Assembly: GCA_021825925.1 (NCBI GenBank)
Contig: JAKAFP010000007.1
Location: 1-64,000, forward strand
DNA length: 64,000 nt
Direction: 5' to 3'
Source: Chloroflexota bacterium
Lineage (GTDB): Bacteria > Chloroflexota > Anaerolineae > Anaerolineales > Anaerolineaceae
The position numbers and the translations under genes were made by a program. Below the pieces are notes generated by a model that saw only the letters and a program-made list of their open reading frames with translations, had not been told where the DNA came from and ran no database searches. Shown in pieces: positions 53,784-60,188 of this stretch. Each line of letters starts with the position of its first letter. Positions within the stretch are counted from its first letter, which is position 1.

Positions 53784-53971
53784 TCCGAGGAGTAAAAAAA
53801 CGAAGTTCACCGGTCTGACCGGATAACTCATTAGCGGTAGAAAGTGTAAGACAGGGTCCGCAAGACCGGTGGACTTACCTTAACAACAAAATACAGCAAC
53901 AAAGGAAGTCCTTGCTCCTTCGTTTCTCGAAGTCGCAGGACTCCTCGATCGATCATTCTGATCGATATCGT

Positions 53972-54044
53972 CGCGGGATAGAGGAGTGGTCACCTCGCTG
54001 GGCCCATAACCCGGAATTCGGTGGTTCGAGTCCACCTCCCGCTA
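53972..54044 (+). tRNA. phage-encoded tRNA-Met(CAT), initiator type
   Basis: A 73-nt cloverleaf with all arms paired. It carries the features that separate initiator from elongator tRNA-Met: no Watson-Crick pair at 1:72 (C1xU72), A11:U24 in the D-stem, and three consecutive G:C pairs (29-31 with 39-41) under the anticodon loop. The anticodon CAT is at 54005-54007. The loop is CCCATAA, so position 33 is C instead of the almost universal U. CCA is not encoded (A73 then CAC). Its body closely follows bacterial tRNA-fMet sequences. Confidence 0.9.
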
Positions 54045-54093
54045 CACAACCTTTTGCATGCTAACGTCGGCAATCAGAGATTCTAGATAAATG

Positions 54094-54153
54094 CGGCGTG
54101 ACAGATCGGAGAGACGATCACCTGGCCGACGATGTCCGACGTGCCCCCCTCAC
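54094..54153 (+). repeat. structured RNA repeat, copy 1
   Basis: It shares with copy 2 (54306-54368) the segment CGGC-TGAC-GATCGGAGAGA then CGATCAC-TGG, and ends in a hairpin with a CCCCCCT loop (CGTG/CACG here). GATCG/CGATC makes a hairpin with a GAGAGA loop. Confidence 0.75.
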
Positions 54154-54166
54154 GCCGATGGATCAC

Positions 54167-54183
54167 CACCGTTCGAACCGGTG
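54167..54183 (+). ncRNA. T-arm-like hairpin of a degenerate tRNA-like RNA
   Basis: CACCG, loop TTCGAAC, CGGTG is a perfect tRNA T-arm (G53:C61, T54, T55, C56, A58). The flanks TGGCCG (54123-54128) and CGGCCG (54185-54190) can pair as an acceptor-like stem enclosing the CCCCCCT hairpin, but a D-arm is missing. Confidence 0.45.
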
Positions 54184-54305
54184 ACGGCCGCCTTACTTCT
54201 TTGCCACTGTTTCATTGGGAGAACCCGGCGCAAGCGTGGCACAAGCACGCCGGCGGGAGTGCTGACCTGATAACGCGGTAATAGAAAGCCTATACCAGTA
54301 GAGCA

Positions 54306-54368
54306 CGGCTTGACGGATCGGAGAGACGATCACTTGGACGGCCGATGGTTTTGAGGTGCCCCCCTCAC
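54306..54368 (+). repeat. structured RNA repeat, copy 2
   Basis: Second copy of the element at 54094-54153. The GATCG/CGATC hairpin is identical. The CCCCCCT hairpin has GGTG/CACC instead of CGTG/CACG, a compensatory change. TTGGACGG (54333-54340) can pair with CCGTCC (54398-54403), paralleling TGGCCG/CGGCCG in copy 1. Confidence 0.75.
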
Positions 54369-54540
54369 CACAAAGCAGATCGTCTTTCGAAAAGAAACCG
54401 TCCGCCATTCTTTTATGCCAAAAAGAATATGGACTATGAAGAAGGTTTATCGTCGGTGGCTCTGAGGCGGCTGCCAAATCCGCCGGGCGATTAACCAAAA
54501 CGTAACTCCTCTACACGTTCATGCTGGTGGAAGGCCAGCC

Positions 54541-54619
54541 GAGAGAGTAGCGCAGTGGATATCGCGGGATCCAACGGTTTTAGAGGATCCAGACGTCGGT
54601 TCGAATCTGACCTTTCTCG
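54541..54619 (+). tRNA. tRNA-like gene with oversized anticodon loop (possibly degenerate)
   Basis: The acceptor GAGAGAG/CTTTCTC (one G-U), T8, a D-arm GCGC/TCGC with AGTGGATA loop, a 5-bp anticodon stem GGATC/GATCC and a perfect T-arm (GTCGG, TTCGAAT, CTGAC) are all present. The anticodon loop has 14 bases instead of 7 (54572-54585), so no anticodon can be named; TTT is possible. C13xT22 is unpaired. Confidence 0.6.
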
Positions 54620-54625
54620 ACTTTC

Positions 54626-54657
54626 CTGGGTGGGCTGACCCCCCACAGCCCATCCAG
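54626..54657 (+). ncRNA. 12-bp hairpin with ACCCCCCA loop
   Basis: CTGGGTGGGCTG and CAGCCCATCCAG pair fully (one G-U) and expose CCCCCC, the third such loop in this locus. GAGGAGGTTAC follows at once and is complementary to the ACCTCCT of the hairpin at 53747-53783. There is no T-tract, so it is not a terminator. Confidence 0.6.
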
Positions 54658-54741
54658 GAGGAGGTTACAGGGCCCTGGTGAAGCATCCAGGGTACACATA
54701 AACCGTTATGGAGGGACCAGTAATAATTGGAGGGCTGCTTG

Positions 54742-54885
54742 ATGAATAAACCCCAAAAACAAATTGAAAAACTAAATATTACCGTTGCGCTGCGCACACT
54801 TAAACGCGCCTTATTGAATGGCGATTGGCAGAACGCGATACGCATTCGCCGAATGATCATGGCCGGCACCAGCCTCATCCGGTAG
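54742..54885 (+). CDS. small basic phage protein (47 aa)
   Basis: 47 aa, MNKPQKQIEKLN to TSLIR, rich in Lys/Arg with an amphipathic helix (ALRTLKRALLNGDWQNA). GGAGGG lies 8 bases before the ATG. It is the first gene after the RNA locus. It could bind RNA or DNA by its charge. No family is known. Confidence 0.55.
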   Translation: MNKPQKQIEKLNITVALRTLKRALLNGDWQNAIRIRRMIMAGTSLIR

Positions 54886-54893
54886 GTAGAAAA

Positions 54894-55175
54894 ATGATCA
54901 GTAATGACAACGCAAAGCAAACAAAAGAGAACTTCCACTCTTATTACAACCAGGTGGAATATTCACGCCGCCGGCAGCTTGAGCTGATAGACCGGATTAT
55001 TGCCGGCGATCAGTCTCTCGAAAAAGATTTGACCGCCGAATGCCTGCTTGAGCAATTTTTACAGAATCAGATCTGGCGCATGCTTGGATCTCTTCTACCT
55101 CAAAAGCAACCTGTGTTTGAGCCTTTTCAGCTCTCTGACAAATTATTGGTGACGAAATTGGTGGAGGTCGGGTGA
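54894..55175 (+). CDS. small phage protein
   Basis: 93 aa from the ATG at 54894 (AGGTAGAAAA upstream). It is helical, with YYNQVEYSRRRQLELIDRI and a short hydrophobic C-terminal half. No motif was recognised. It begins 8 bp after the preceding small gene, so both are probably cotranscribed with the replication module. Confidence 0.5.
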   Translation: MISNDNAKQTKENFHSYYNQVEYSRRRQLELIDRIIAGDQSLEKDLTAECLLEQFLQNQIWRMLGSLLPQKQPVFEPFQLSDKLLVTKLVEVG

Positions 55176-55357
55176 CTGCCTCTGGACGGAATAGTGAACG
55201 CCTCCTTCGTTTGCTATTCTCCCGGGGAGTTGTCACACCCACCAGATCGGGTGCTATACGCGCCCACAGAACGGGTGTTATACACCCCAGATCCTTTCTG
55301 ACTGTGGAGCCCGGTAACGCCTCCAGCTTATCCGGGCTTCGCAGGGAATGAGGACGA
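55176..55357 (+). other. second structured non-coding stretch before the replication genes
   Basis: This 182-bp gap contains two tandem 24-bp units (55236-55259 and 55260-55283). Each has a CCC/GGG(TG) hairpin ending in TATAC. A further hairpin is GAGCCCGG/CCGGGCTTC at about 55309-55342. No protein gene was seen. It may be a regulatory leader or an origin-associated repeat. Confidence 0.5.
55236..55283 (+). repeat. two tandem 24-bp hairpin repeats
   Basis: The units share CCCAC-AGA, CGGGTG and TATAC at the same spacing, with differences mainly in the 5' arm of the hairpin. Confidence 0.6.
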
Positions 55358-55804
55358 ATGAGAAAACCTTATCGGAATGACCAAAAAGATTACTCTCAAT
55401 TAAAACTCAACGCCGGTTTTTCTCTCGAAGAGAAAAAGAAAGGGATTACCGACGAGTTGATCAACGCCATCGTAATGATCGCCATGTTCCACATCGGCCG
55501 AGAGAACGCCATCAGCCGGACAGCACTGGTCCACGAGATCCACGCAAGAGGTTTTCACCAGGATGAGCGCACGATCAGGATCGCCATCAGCGAAATGCGT
55601 CGGCAGCTGGGCATCCCCATCGCAGGCACCGGCGGCAAGAATGGCGGCTACTGGCTTCTCAAAGATAAAGAGGAATCAGATGCGTATTGTGCCGTGCAAT
55701 TGCACGACCCGGGCGTCAACCTGCTCGAACAGGAGAGCTCGGTTCAAAAGAATATTAACCGTTGGTATCCAAACGGGCAGCTCAGCCTGCCCTCACAATT
55801 CTAG
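55358..55804 (+). CDS. winged-helix phage protein (replication/regulation)
   Basis: 148 aa. Residues about 28-105 (NAIVMIAMFHIGRENAIS, ERTIRIAISEMRRQLGIP, GGKNGGYWLL) form a winged-helix domain like those in phage replication or excision regulators. The tail of about 40 residues is polar. It opens the replication module. DNA binding is likely, but the target is unknown. Confidence 0.65.
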   Translation: MRKPYRNDQKDYSQLKLNAGFSLEEKKKGITDELINAIVMIAMFHIGRENAISRTALVHEIHARGFHQDERTIRIAISEMRRQLGIPIAGTGGKNGGYWLLKDKEESDAYCAVQLHDPGVNLLEQESSVQKNINRWYPNGQLSLPSQF

Positions 55805-55821
55805 ATCCACAGGACGCACTC

Positions 55822-56052
55822 ATGATGAAACATATCCTCTCAAAACTTGGACTCACCCGATCCGATGGAAAACACCTTTTCCCCAACAGTATTTATGTGA
55901 AAAAGTCTGAACCGCTGCCAGTCGTCGGTGAATCTGTGGTGGTCACTTCCCTTCTTACACAAAAACAATTTGCTGGCGTGGTTACCTCAGTAGATGTAAA
56001 GAAACGCACATACGGCGCTCAGATTGATCTGGGCAAGGAAGTTACAGCATGA
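55822..56052 (+). CDS. small phage protein
   Basis: 76 aa from the ATG at 55822 (MMKHILSKLG). A beta-rich core (GESVVVTSLLTQKQFAGVV, KKRTYGAQIDL) suggests an SH3- or OB-like barrel. Its end overlaps the start of the initiator gene by 4 bp. The function is unknown. Confidence 0.5.
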   Translation: MMKHILSKLGLTRSDGKHLFPNSIYVKKSEPLPVVGESVVVTSLLTQKQFAGVVTSVDVKKRTYGAQIDLGKEVTA

Positions 56053-56921
56053 AAGGTCGCATGTTCTCGCCCGAGATCAGGAAGAGCCGCAATTTCTCAA
56101 AGCTCAATATGACACTGCGGGATCTCTTTCACGGTTTGATCGAGAGCTGCGCCGATGATCAGGGCCGTATGCTGGCAGACCCCCACCTGATCAAGGCCGC
56201 GGTTTGGACCTGGGACAACATCACCCCGGAAGAAACGCAAGCCTATCTTGACATCCTTGCCGGCGGAGAGCACCCATTCATCCATTTTTATGAAGCTGCT
56301 GGTGAACGCTACATCCAGATCTTAAAATGGTGGAAGTGGCAGGGTCAGATGACCTTCGCGGCGCCGAGCATTTACCCCGCCCCATTCGGATGGGTGGACC
56401 GCATCAAGATCCAAACCAAGGGTAATAAATCGCGGATTGAAAATTGGGATAAGTCCGGTGGCTGGCCAAACAACATCCCTCCGACCCACGAAGTAAATAC
56501 CGATGTTCAAACTGAGGTATATACCCAGGCACATACCCTAGTAAATACGCCGGTATTAACCGAGGTAATAAAGAAAAACAAAACCAAACAAAACAAACAA
56601 GAAGAAAAAGAAAATGAAATTAACTTAAACGTTGACACGCCGGCGGTGATCACTGACGTGGATATTTGGAATGAGGCAAAAGGCATTCTGCAGCGTGAAA
56701 TCAGTAAAGCGGATTTTGATGCCTGGATACAACCTATTGTTTTCCTCAATCGAATAAAAAATGAGTTTGTAGTTTTAGCCTGTAACCGTATGGGCCGTGA
56801 TTGGGTAAGATCCAGGGCCAGCCCGACGCTCGAGCGTATTTTGGCTGGGCTGGTGGGTGAACCAGTGGAGCTTGTGGTCAGTACAAAGTTTGAAGATCTG
56901 AGACAAGAAGCGGTGAGGTAA
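56049..56921 (+). CDS. phage replication initiator with C-terminal DnaA N-domain
   Basis: 290 aa. Residues 1-120 look like the N-terminal domain of phage replisome organisers (SRNFSKLNMTLRDLFHGLI, ILKWWKWQGQ). A Lys/Glu-rich linker (about 150-200) follows. Residues about 205-285 (DIWNEAKGILQREISKADFD, GRDWVRSRASPTLERIL) match the DnaA N-terminal domain, the part of DnaA that contacts the helicase DnaB and DiaA in hosts. The fusion could recruit the host helicase directly. It overlaps the previous gene by 4 bp. Confidence 0.7.
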   Translation: MKGRMFSPEIRKSRNFSKLNMTLRDLFHGLIESCADDQGRMLADPHLIKAAVWTWDNITPEETQAYLDILAGGEHPFIHFYEAAGERYIQILKWWKWQGQMTFAAPSIYPAPFGWVDRIKIQTKGNKSRIENWDKSGGWPNNIPPTHEVNTDVQTEVYTQAHTLVNTPVLTEVIKKNKTKQNKQEEKENEINLNVDTPAVITDVDIWNEAKGILQREISKADFDAWIQPIVFLNRIKNEFVVLACNRMGRDWVRSRASPTLERILAGLVGEPVELVVSTKFEDLRQEAVR

Positions 56922-56923
56922 AG

Positions 56924-57478
56924 ATGTCTGAGTGGAATGAAGCACCAAAAACTGTGATTGAAATGGCCAAAAGGATCATCGCCAATGATCACCCTGAATT
57001 AATGACCGCCAGCATTGCCTTTGTAATGAAAAGCGAAGGTGAAGATGACCAGGGGCGTTCACGTTTCAAAATCAAACCACACCAGACATGGGCCAAGGCA
57101 GCAAAAATACCTGCCAAATATGATGCGCTGATGGATTTTCAATTCTTGATCTGGATTCAGGAAGAGATTTGGGATCGGCTTGACTATCACCAGCAAGAAG
57201 CCCTAATAGACCACGAGATGTGCCACTGCGGATTCAACGACAACGATGCGCCGTCCATGATTCCGCATGATTTTGAAGAATTCTCGTGCGTGATTGAGCG
57301 CCATGGCCTATGGCGAAAAAGCCTGCTCGAAATGGGCAAAGCTGCCCAACAGTACATCCAGGATGACCTGAAATTTGATCAGACAAAAAATGAAATATCA
57401 ACATCAGCGGCGCCCGGGAGAGTGGCCAGCCTGACCGGTGGGCAGCTCAAAGCCATGACCAACCAGACCGCATTGTAA
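56924..57478 (+). CDS. putative phage metallopeptidase (PhageMetallopep-like)
   Basis: 184 aa. EALIDHEMCHCGFND carries an HExxH zinc motif (HEMCH, about residues 97-101) inside a helix, as in the phage metallopeptidase family. The downstream region has further acidic residues (DFEEFSCVIERHGLW) that could give the third ligand. It starts 2 bp after the initiator gene. The substrate is unknown, and anti-host or regulatory cleavage is possible. Confidence 0.7.
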   Translation: MSEWNEAPKTVIEMAKRIIANDHPELMTASIAFVMKSEGEDDQGRSRFKIKPHQTWAKAAKIPAKYDALMDFQFLIWIQEEIWDRLDYHQQEALIDHEMCHCGFNDNDAPSMIPHDFEEFSCVIERHGLWRKSLLEMGKAAQQYIQDDLKFDQTKNEISTSAAPGRVASLTGGQLKAMTNQTAL

Positions 57479-57504
57479 GCATTTATCTTCAGAAAGGATA
57501 AATC

Positions 57505-59028
57505 ATGACCGTAAAATTTTTCAACCTCAAGGATGTTTTCCCTAATCCTTTTCAAACTCGCAAGAGCGAAGATACGGAACACATCAAGAACCTGGCGATG
57601 TCAATCGCTGAACGCGGTCTACTGCAGATACCGAGCGCAAGGATAAAAGACCATACATCTGTGGAGCTGGTTTTTGGTCATTCACGCCTCGAAGCGCACA
57701 AGTTCCTAAGAGATGCAGGCAACAAAGGATTCGACTCCATCCCGTTGAACATCGTTGAAATGACCGACACCCAGATGTTTGAAGCGGCGGTGGCCGAGAA
57801 CCTTGACCGTAAAGACCTCAATCCGATCGAGGAGGCACTGGCCATGCAGGTCTACCTGGTTGAGTTTCACAAAACCAGCGAAGAAGTTGGCCAACTCTTT
57901 CACCTCAGCGATTCCGCCGTCCGCGGCAAACTGCGCTTATTGAAACTCCCCTCCGAGATCAGAGACCTGGTTGGTGACAAAATAACCGAAGGCGGCGCCC
58001 GGGAATTGGTGACTTTCTTTGATCTGCCGGAAGAAATACTTATAGATGGGCAATACGATTGGAATCGCAATAAACGGGTAACCCGCAAAGAGAAAATGAT
58101 TGAATTGATCAATTCCGGCGCCAGCGCTGAATTGATCAAAGAAAATCTTGACGAAATCATTGAAGACGTTGGCCAAGATTTGGATAAAAAGCCCTGGAAG
58201 CACACCGATGAGTTGGTCGGCAATGGGATTATTGGCCAATGTAAAGGCTGCACGTTTCTACAGAAACGCGATAATCGTGAACTCTGCATGAAGCCAGAAT
58301 GCTTCAAAGCAAAAACCATTGTCTGGCGCAGGCAGTATCTGTCACAAGCCAGCTTGTTAAGCGGAATTCCTATTCTTGATGACGACCGTATGGGTTGGAG
58401 TCAACATACAGAATTTAGTGGAAAAGATGCCAAACTGGAGAAGATCCGCGCTGGCAAGTGTGAAAATTTGCGATTGAAATTCTACGAATATGATCGCCCA
58501 CTCACCACTCACCGAACTGTTGAAGGTTTCAAGAATGCTGAAGTGGTTTGTTGCAAAGGTGAGCGGTTCTGTAATTGTCTGAACGCGCTCGATAAAAAGA
58601 TTGAAGTCGGCCAAAGCGCCGGACAAGCCGCCGAAATTCTGAAAGAACAAAATCGGTTGGAACGAGCCCAAAAGAAAATTGACAAAGAAGTGGTGGCCAA
58701 CTTGGTGGATGAAGCCGCGAAAAAGTTATTCAGGGCTTTGTTGACCGACAACGTCACTGCATGGAAAAAGGTGTTAGGTGCTATGTATTCCTGGGGTTCA
58801 GTTCTAGAGGACATCAAGAGCGCCGACACGATGGATATGATCATGTATAAGCTGGCCGAAAAACGGGTCAAGCAGATCGCCTGGGAAGGGATTTCTTCAA
58901 AACAGGCAATCGGCGAATTGAACCGTCTCTTGAAAGAGTGCGGTGTCGAAGTCCTGGATGTTACTGTTGAGCAGCCGGCGCCGGTCGAAGTTCAACCCTT
59001 CACAGTTTTACAGGAAGCAGGTGTGTAA
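57505..59028 (+). CDS. ParB/Spo0J-like nuclease-domain protein (large)
   Basis: 507 aa. The N-terminal ParB domain has LKDVFPNPFQTRKSE, FGHSRLEAHKFL (CTPase/GHRR-like box) and ENLDRKDLNPIEEALAM (about residues 97-113), then a helix-turn-helix (TSEEVGQLFHLSDSAVRGKL). The middle contains a cysteine cluster QCKGCTF...CMKPECFK (about 246-270) that may bind zinc. The C-terminal 200 residues are helical. No ParA is adjacent, so the protein more likely acts in replication or DNA processing than in partition. Confidence 0.8.
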   Translation: MTVKFFNLKDVFPNPFQTRKSEDTEHIKNLAMSIAERGLLQIPSARIKDHTSVELVFGHSRLEAHKFLRDAGNKGFDSIPLNIVEMTDTQMFEAAVAENLDRKDLNPIEEALAMQVYLVEFHKTSEEVGQLFHLSDSAVRGKLRLLKLPSEIRDLVGDKITEGGARELVTFFDLPEEILIDGQYDWNRNKRVTRKEKMIELINSGASAELIKENLDEIIEDVGQDLDKKPWKHTDELVGNGIIGQCKGCTFLQKRDNRELCMKPECFKAKTIVWRRQYLSQASLLSGIPILDDDRMGWSQHTEFSGKDAKLEKIRAGKCENLRLKFYEYDRPLTTHRTVEGFKNAEVVCCKGERFCNCLNALDKKIEVGQSAGQAAEILKEQNRLERAQKKIDKEVVANLVDEAAKKLFRALLTDNVTAWKKVLGAMYSWGSVLEDIKSADTMDMIMYKLAEKRVKQIAWEGISSKQAIGELNRLLKECGVEVLDVTVEQPAPVEVQPFTVLQEAGV

Positions 59029-59936
59029 TGGAAACTGGTCATGAAACTTTTGAGATTCTTTCGGTTGATCAAATTCAACCAAACCCTGATCAACCACGCC
59101 TGTTCTTTGACCTTGAAGAATTGAAAAGCCTTTCAGCGTCTATTCAAGAACATGGTTTGCTTCAACCCATCAGGGTTGAAGGACCATACCCAGGAAGTGA
59201 AAACGAATCACCAGTCTATTACCTGGTTGATGGAGAAAGAAGGCTTCGAGCCACTAAATTGGCGGGGATTCCAACGATCAAGGCTATCGTGATTGATCCG
59301 GCCATAAAAAAAGAAGAAGGAAGTTTGGTGCCGGCACTTGTGGCAAACGTGCAGCGCTCTGACTTGAATCCGATTGAAGAATCCAAAGCTTTTGCCAAGT
59401 TGCGCGAAATGCGCTACACGATCCGAAACATTGCGACAATGGTTGGCAGAACTCCGTCCTATATCAGTTTACGGCTCAAATTATTGGATTTTGAACCTGA
59501 AATCCAGGAACTTTTCTCGACCCGGATGCTGCCAATTGATCCGGAAGTGATCTATGGGCTTGACCGTCTTCCTGAAAAGATCAGGGTAAAAACCGCGATT
59601 AGGTTCGCACAGAAGGGCTCTGGAACCGAAAGTATTCGTCGTGGGTTGGCCAAGATATCCTCCAATTATTGTCAGGATCGAGACCGGGACCTTACTAAGT
59701 CAAAAACATCTCCAATGCTTGAAATTGCGGGTAATCAATCTGATAACCCAAAAATCTTTCAGGTCTTAAGCAAGGAAGGCATTGTACCGCTATGGCAATT
59801 AATTGAATTGGCTTCAAAAGAAACATGCAAATACTGTCCATTTGGTGAGACCGCTTCAATCAAAATGTGCAAAGACTGCGGAGCCGTGGACCTGGTCAGG
59901 CACTTGATCAAATTGGCTCATGATAAGGCGGTCTAG
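59028..59936 (+). CDS. ParB-like protein (second, adjacent)
   Basis: 302 aa, starting at the stop of the first ParB-like gene (TAATG). The ParB domain is complete: VDQIQPNPDQPRLFF, HGLLQPIRVEG, YLVDGERRLRATKLAG and RSDLNPIEESKAF (about 110-122), plus the helix-turn-helix TIRNIATMVGRTPSYISLRL. A C-terminal zinc-like cluster reads CKYCPFG...CKDCG. The two tandem ParB-like proteins could form a heteromer. Confidence 0.82.
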   Translation: METGHETFEILSVDQIQPNPDQPRLFFDLEELKSLSASIQEHGLLQPIRVEGPYPGSENESPVYYLVDGERRLRATKLAGIPTIKAIVIDPAIKKEEGSLVPALVANVQRSDLNPIEESKAFAKLREMRYTIRNIATMVGRTPSYISLRLKLLDFEPEIQELFSTRMLPIDPEVIYGLDRLPEKIRVKTAIRFAQKGSGTESIRRGLAKISSNYCQDRDRDLTKSKTSPMLEIAGNQSDNPKIFQVLSKEGIVPLWQLIELASKETCKYCPFGETASIKMCKDCGAVDLVRHLIKLAHDKAV

Positions 59937-59938
59937 CC

Positions 59939-60187
59939 ATGGCCAAAACACTATTACCAAAAAACATTGCCGATGAATTCAAGCGGCTGGTGAAGTTGGC
60001 AAATGGAAAACCTGCGAAGATCTCTGCGGCCAGACGCTGGGTGTATTCACGCACGATGGTTGAAATGACCTTCGCCTGGTGGAATGAGAACGCCGATACA
60101 TGCAACGCCGAGATGGATGCAATGATCGCTGAGGTGCAGAATCGAATCGCGCCGGCGGTTCCGCTGATCGAGCTGAAGGGAGATTAA
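59939..60187 (+). CDS. small helical phage protein
   Basis: 82 aa, helical with a Trp-rich middle (AARRWVYSRTMVEMTFAWW). It lies 2 bp after the second ParB-like gene and 1 bp before the DUF5131 gene, so it belongs to the same transcript. The function is unknown. Confidence 0.55.
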   Translation: MAKTLLPKNIADEFKRLVKLANGKPAKISAARRWVYSRTMVEMTFAWWNENADTCNAEMDAMIAEVQNRIAPAVPLIELKGD

Positions 60188-60188
60188 C

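Larger units (their letters stand above)
53691..54741 (+). ncRNA. about 1 kb structured RNA locus without protein genes
   Basis: No credible plus-strand reading frame exists here, while stable hairpins follow one another throughout. It holds: a three-way-junction-like fold at 53702-53792 closed by CTCCTC/GAGGAG; a hairpin at 53853-53876; nested CTTCG/CGAAG hairpins at 53909-53942; an initiator-like tRNA; a duplicated element (54094-54153 and 54306-54368); a T-arm-like hairpin (54167-54183); a GCCGG/CCGGC structure at about 54226-54254; a tRNA-like gene; and a 12-bp hairpin at 54626-54657. It lies between early genes, all plus strand. It could be one long transcript (compare GOLLD or ROOL, large phage RNAs near tRNA genes) or an array of processed RNAs. 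The family cannot be assigned by eye. Confidence 0.55.

Noticed and set aside
53747-53800. Intrinsic terminator behind the 98-aa early gene
   Set aside because: The GC-rich hairpin is followed on the plus strand by TCCGAGGAGTAAAAAAA, an A-run rather than a T-run, and the downstream RNA genes are likely on the same transcript.
54193-54938. Two minus-strand open frames (101 and 139 aa) across the RNA locus
   Set aside because: They run antisense to tRNA-like structures and a plus-strand gene. Their translations look like random GC-rich sequence, and neither has a ribosome site.
55236-55283. CRISPR array
   Set aside because: Only two repeat units without spacers, and no cas genes in the window. 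No CRISPR array was seen elsewhere.
57505-59028. Partition system (parAB)
   Set aside because: No ParA ATPase is present near the two ParB-like genes, and the element is integrated rather than a plasmid prophage.
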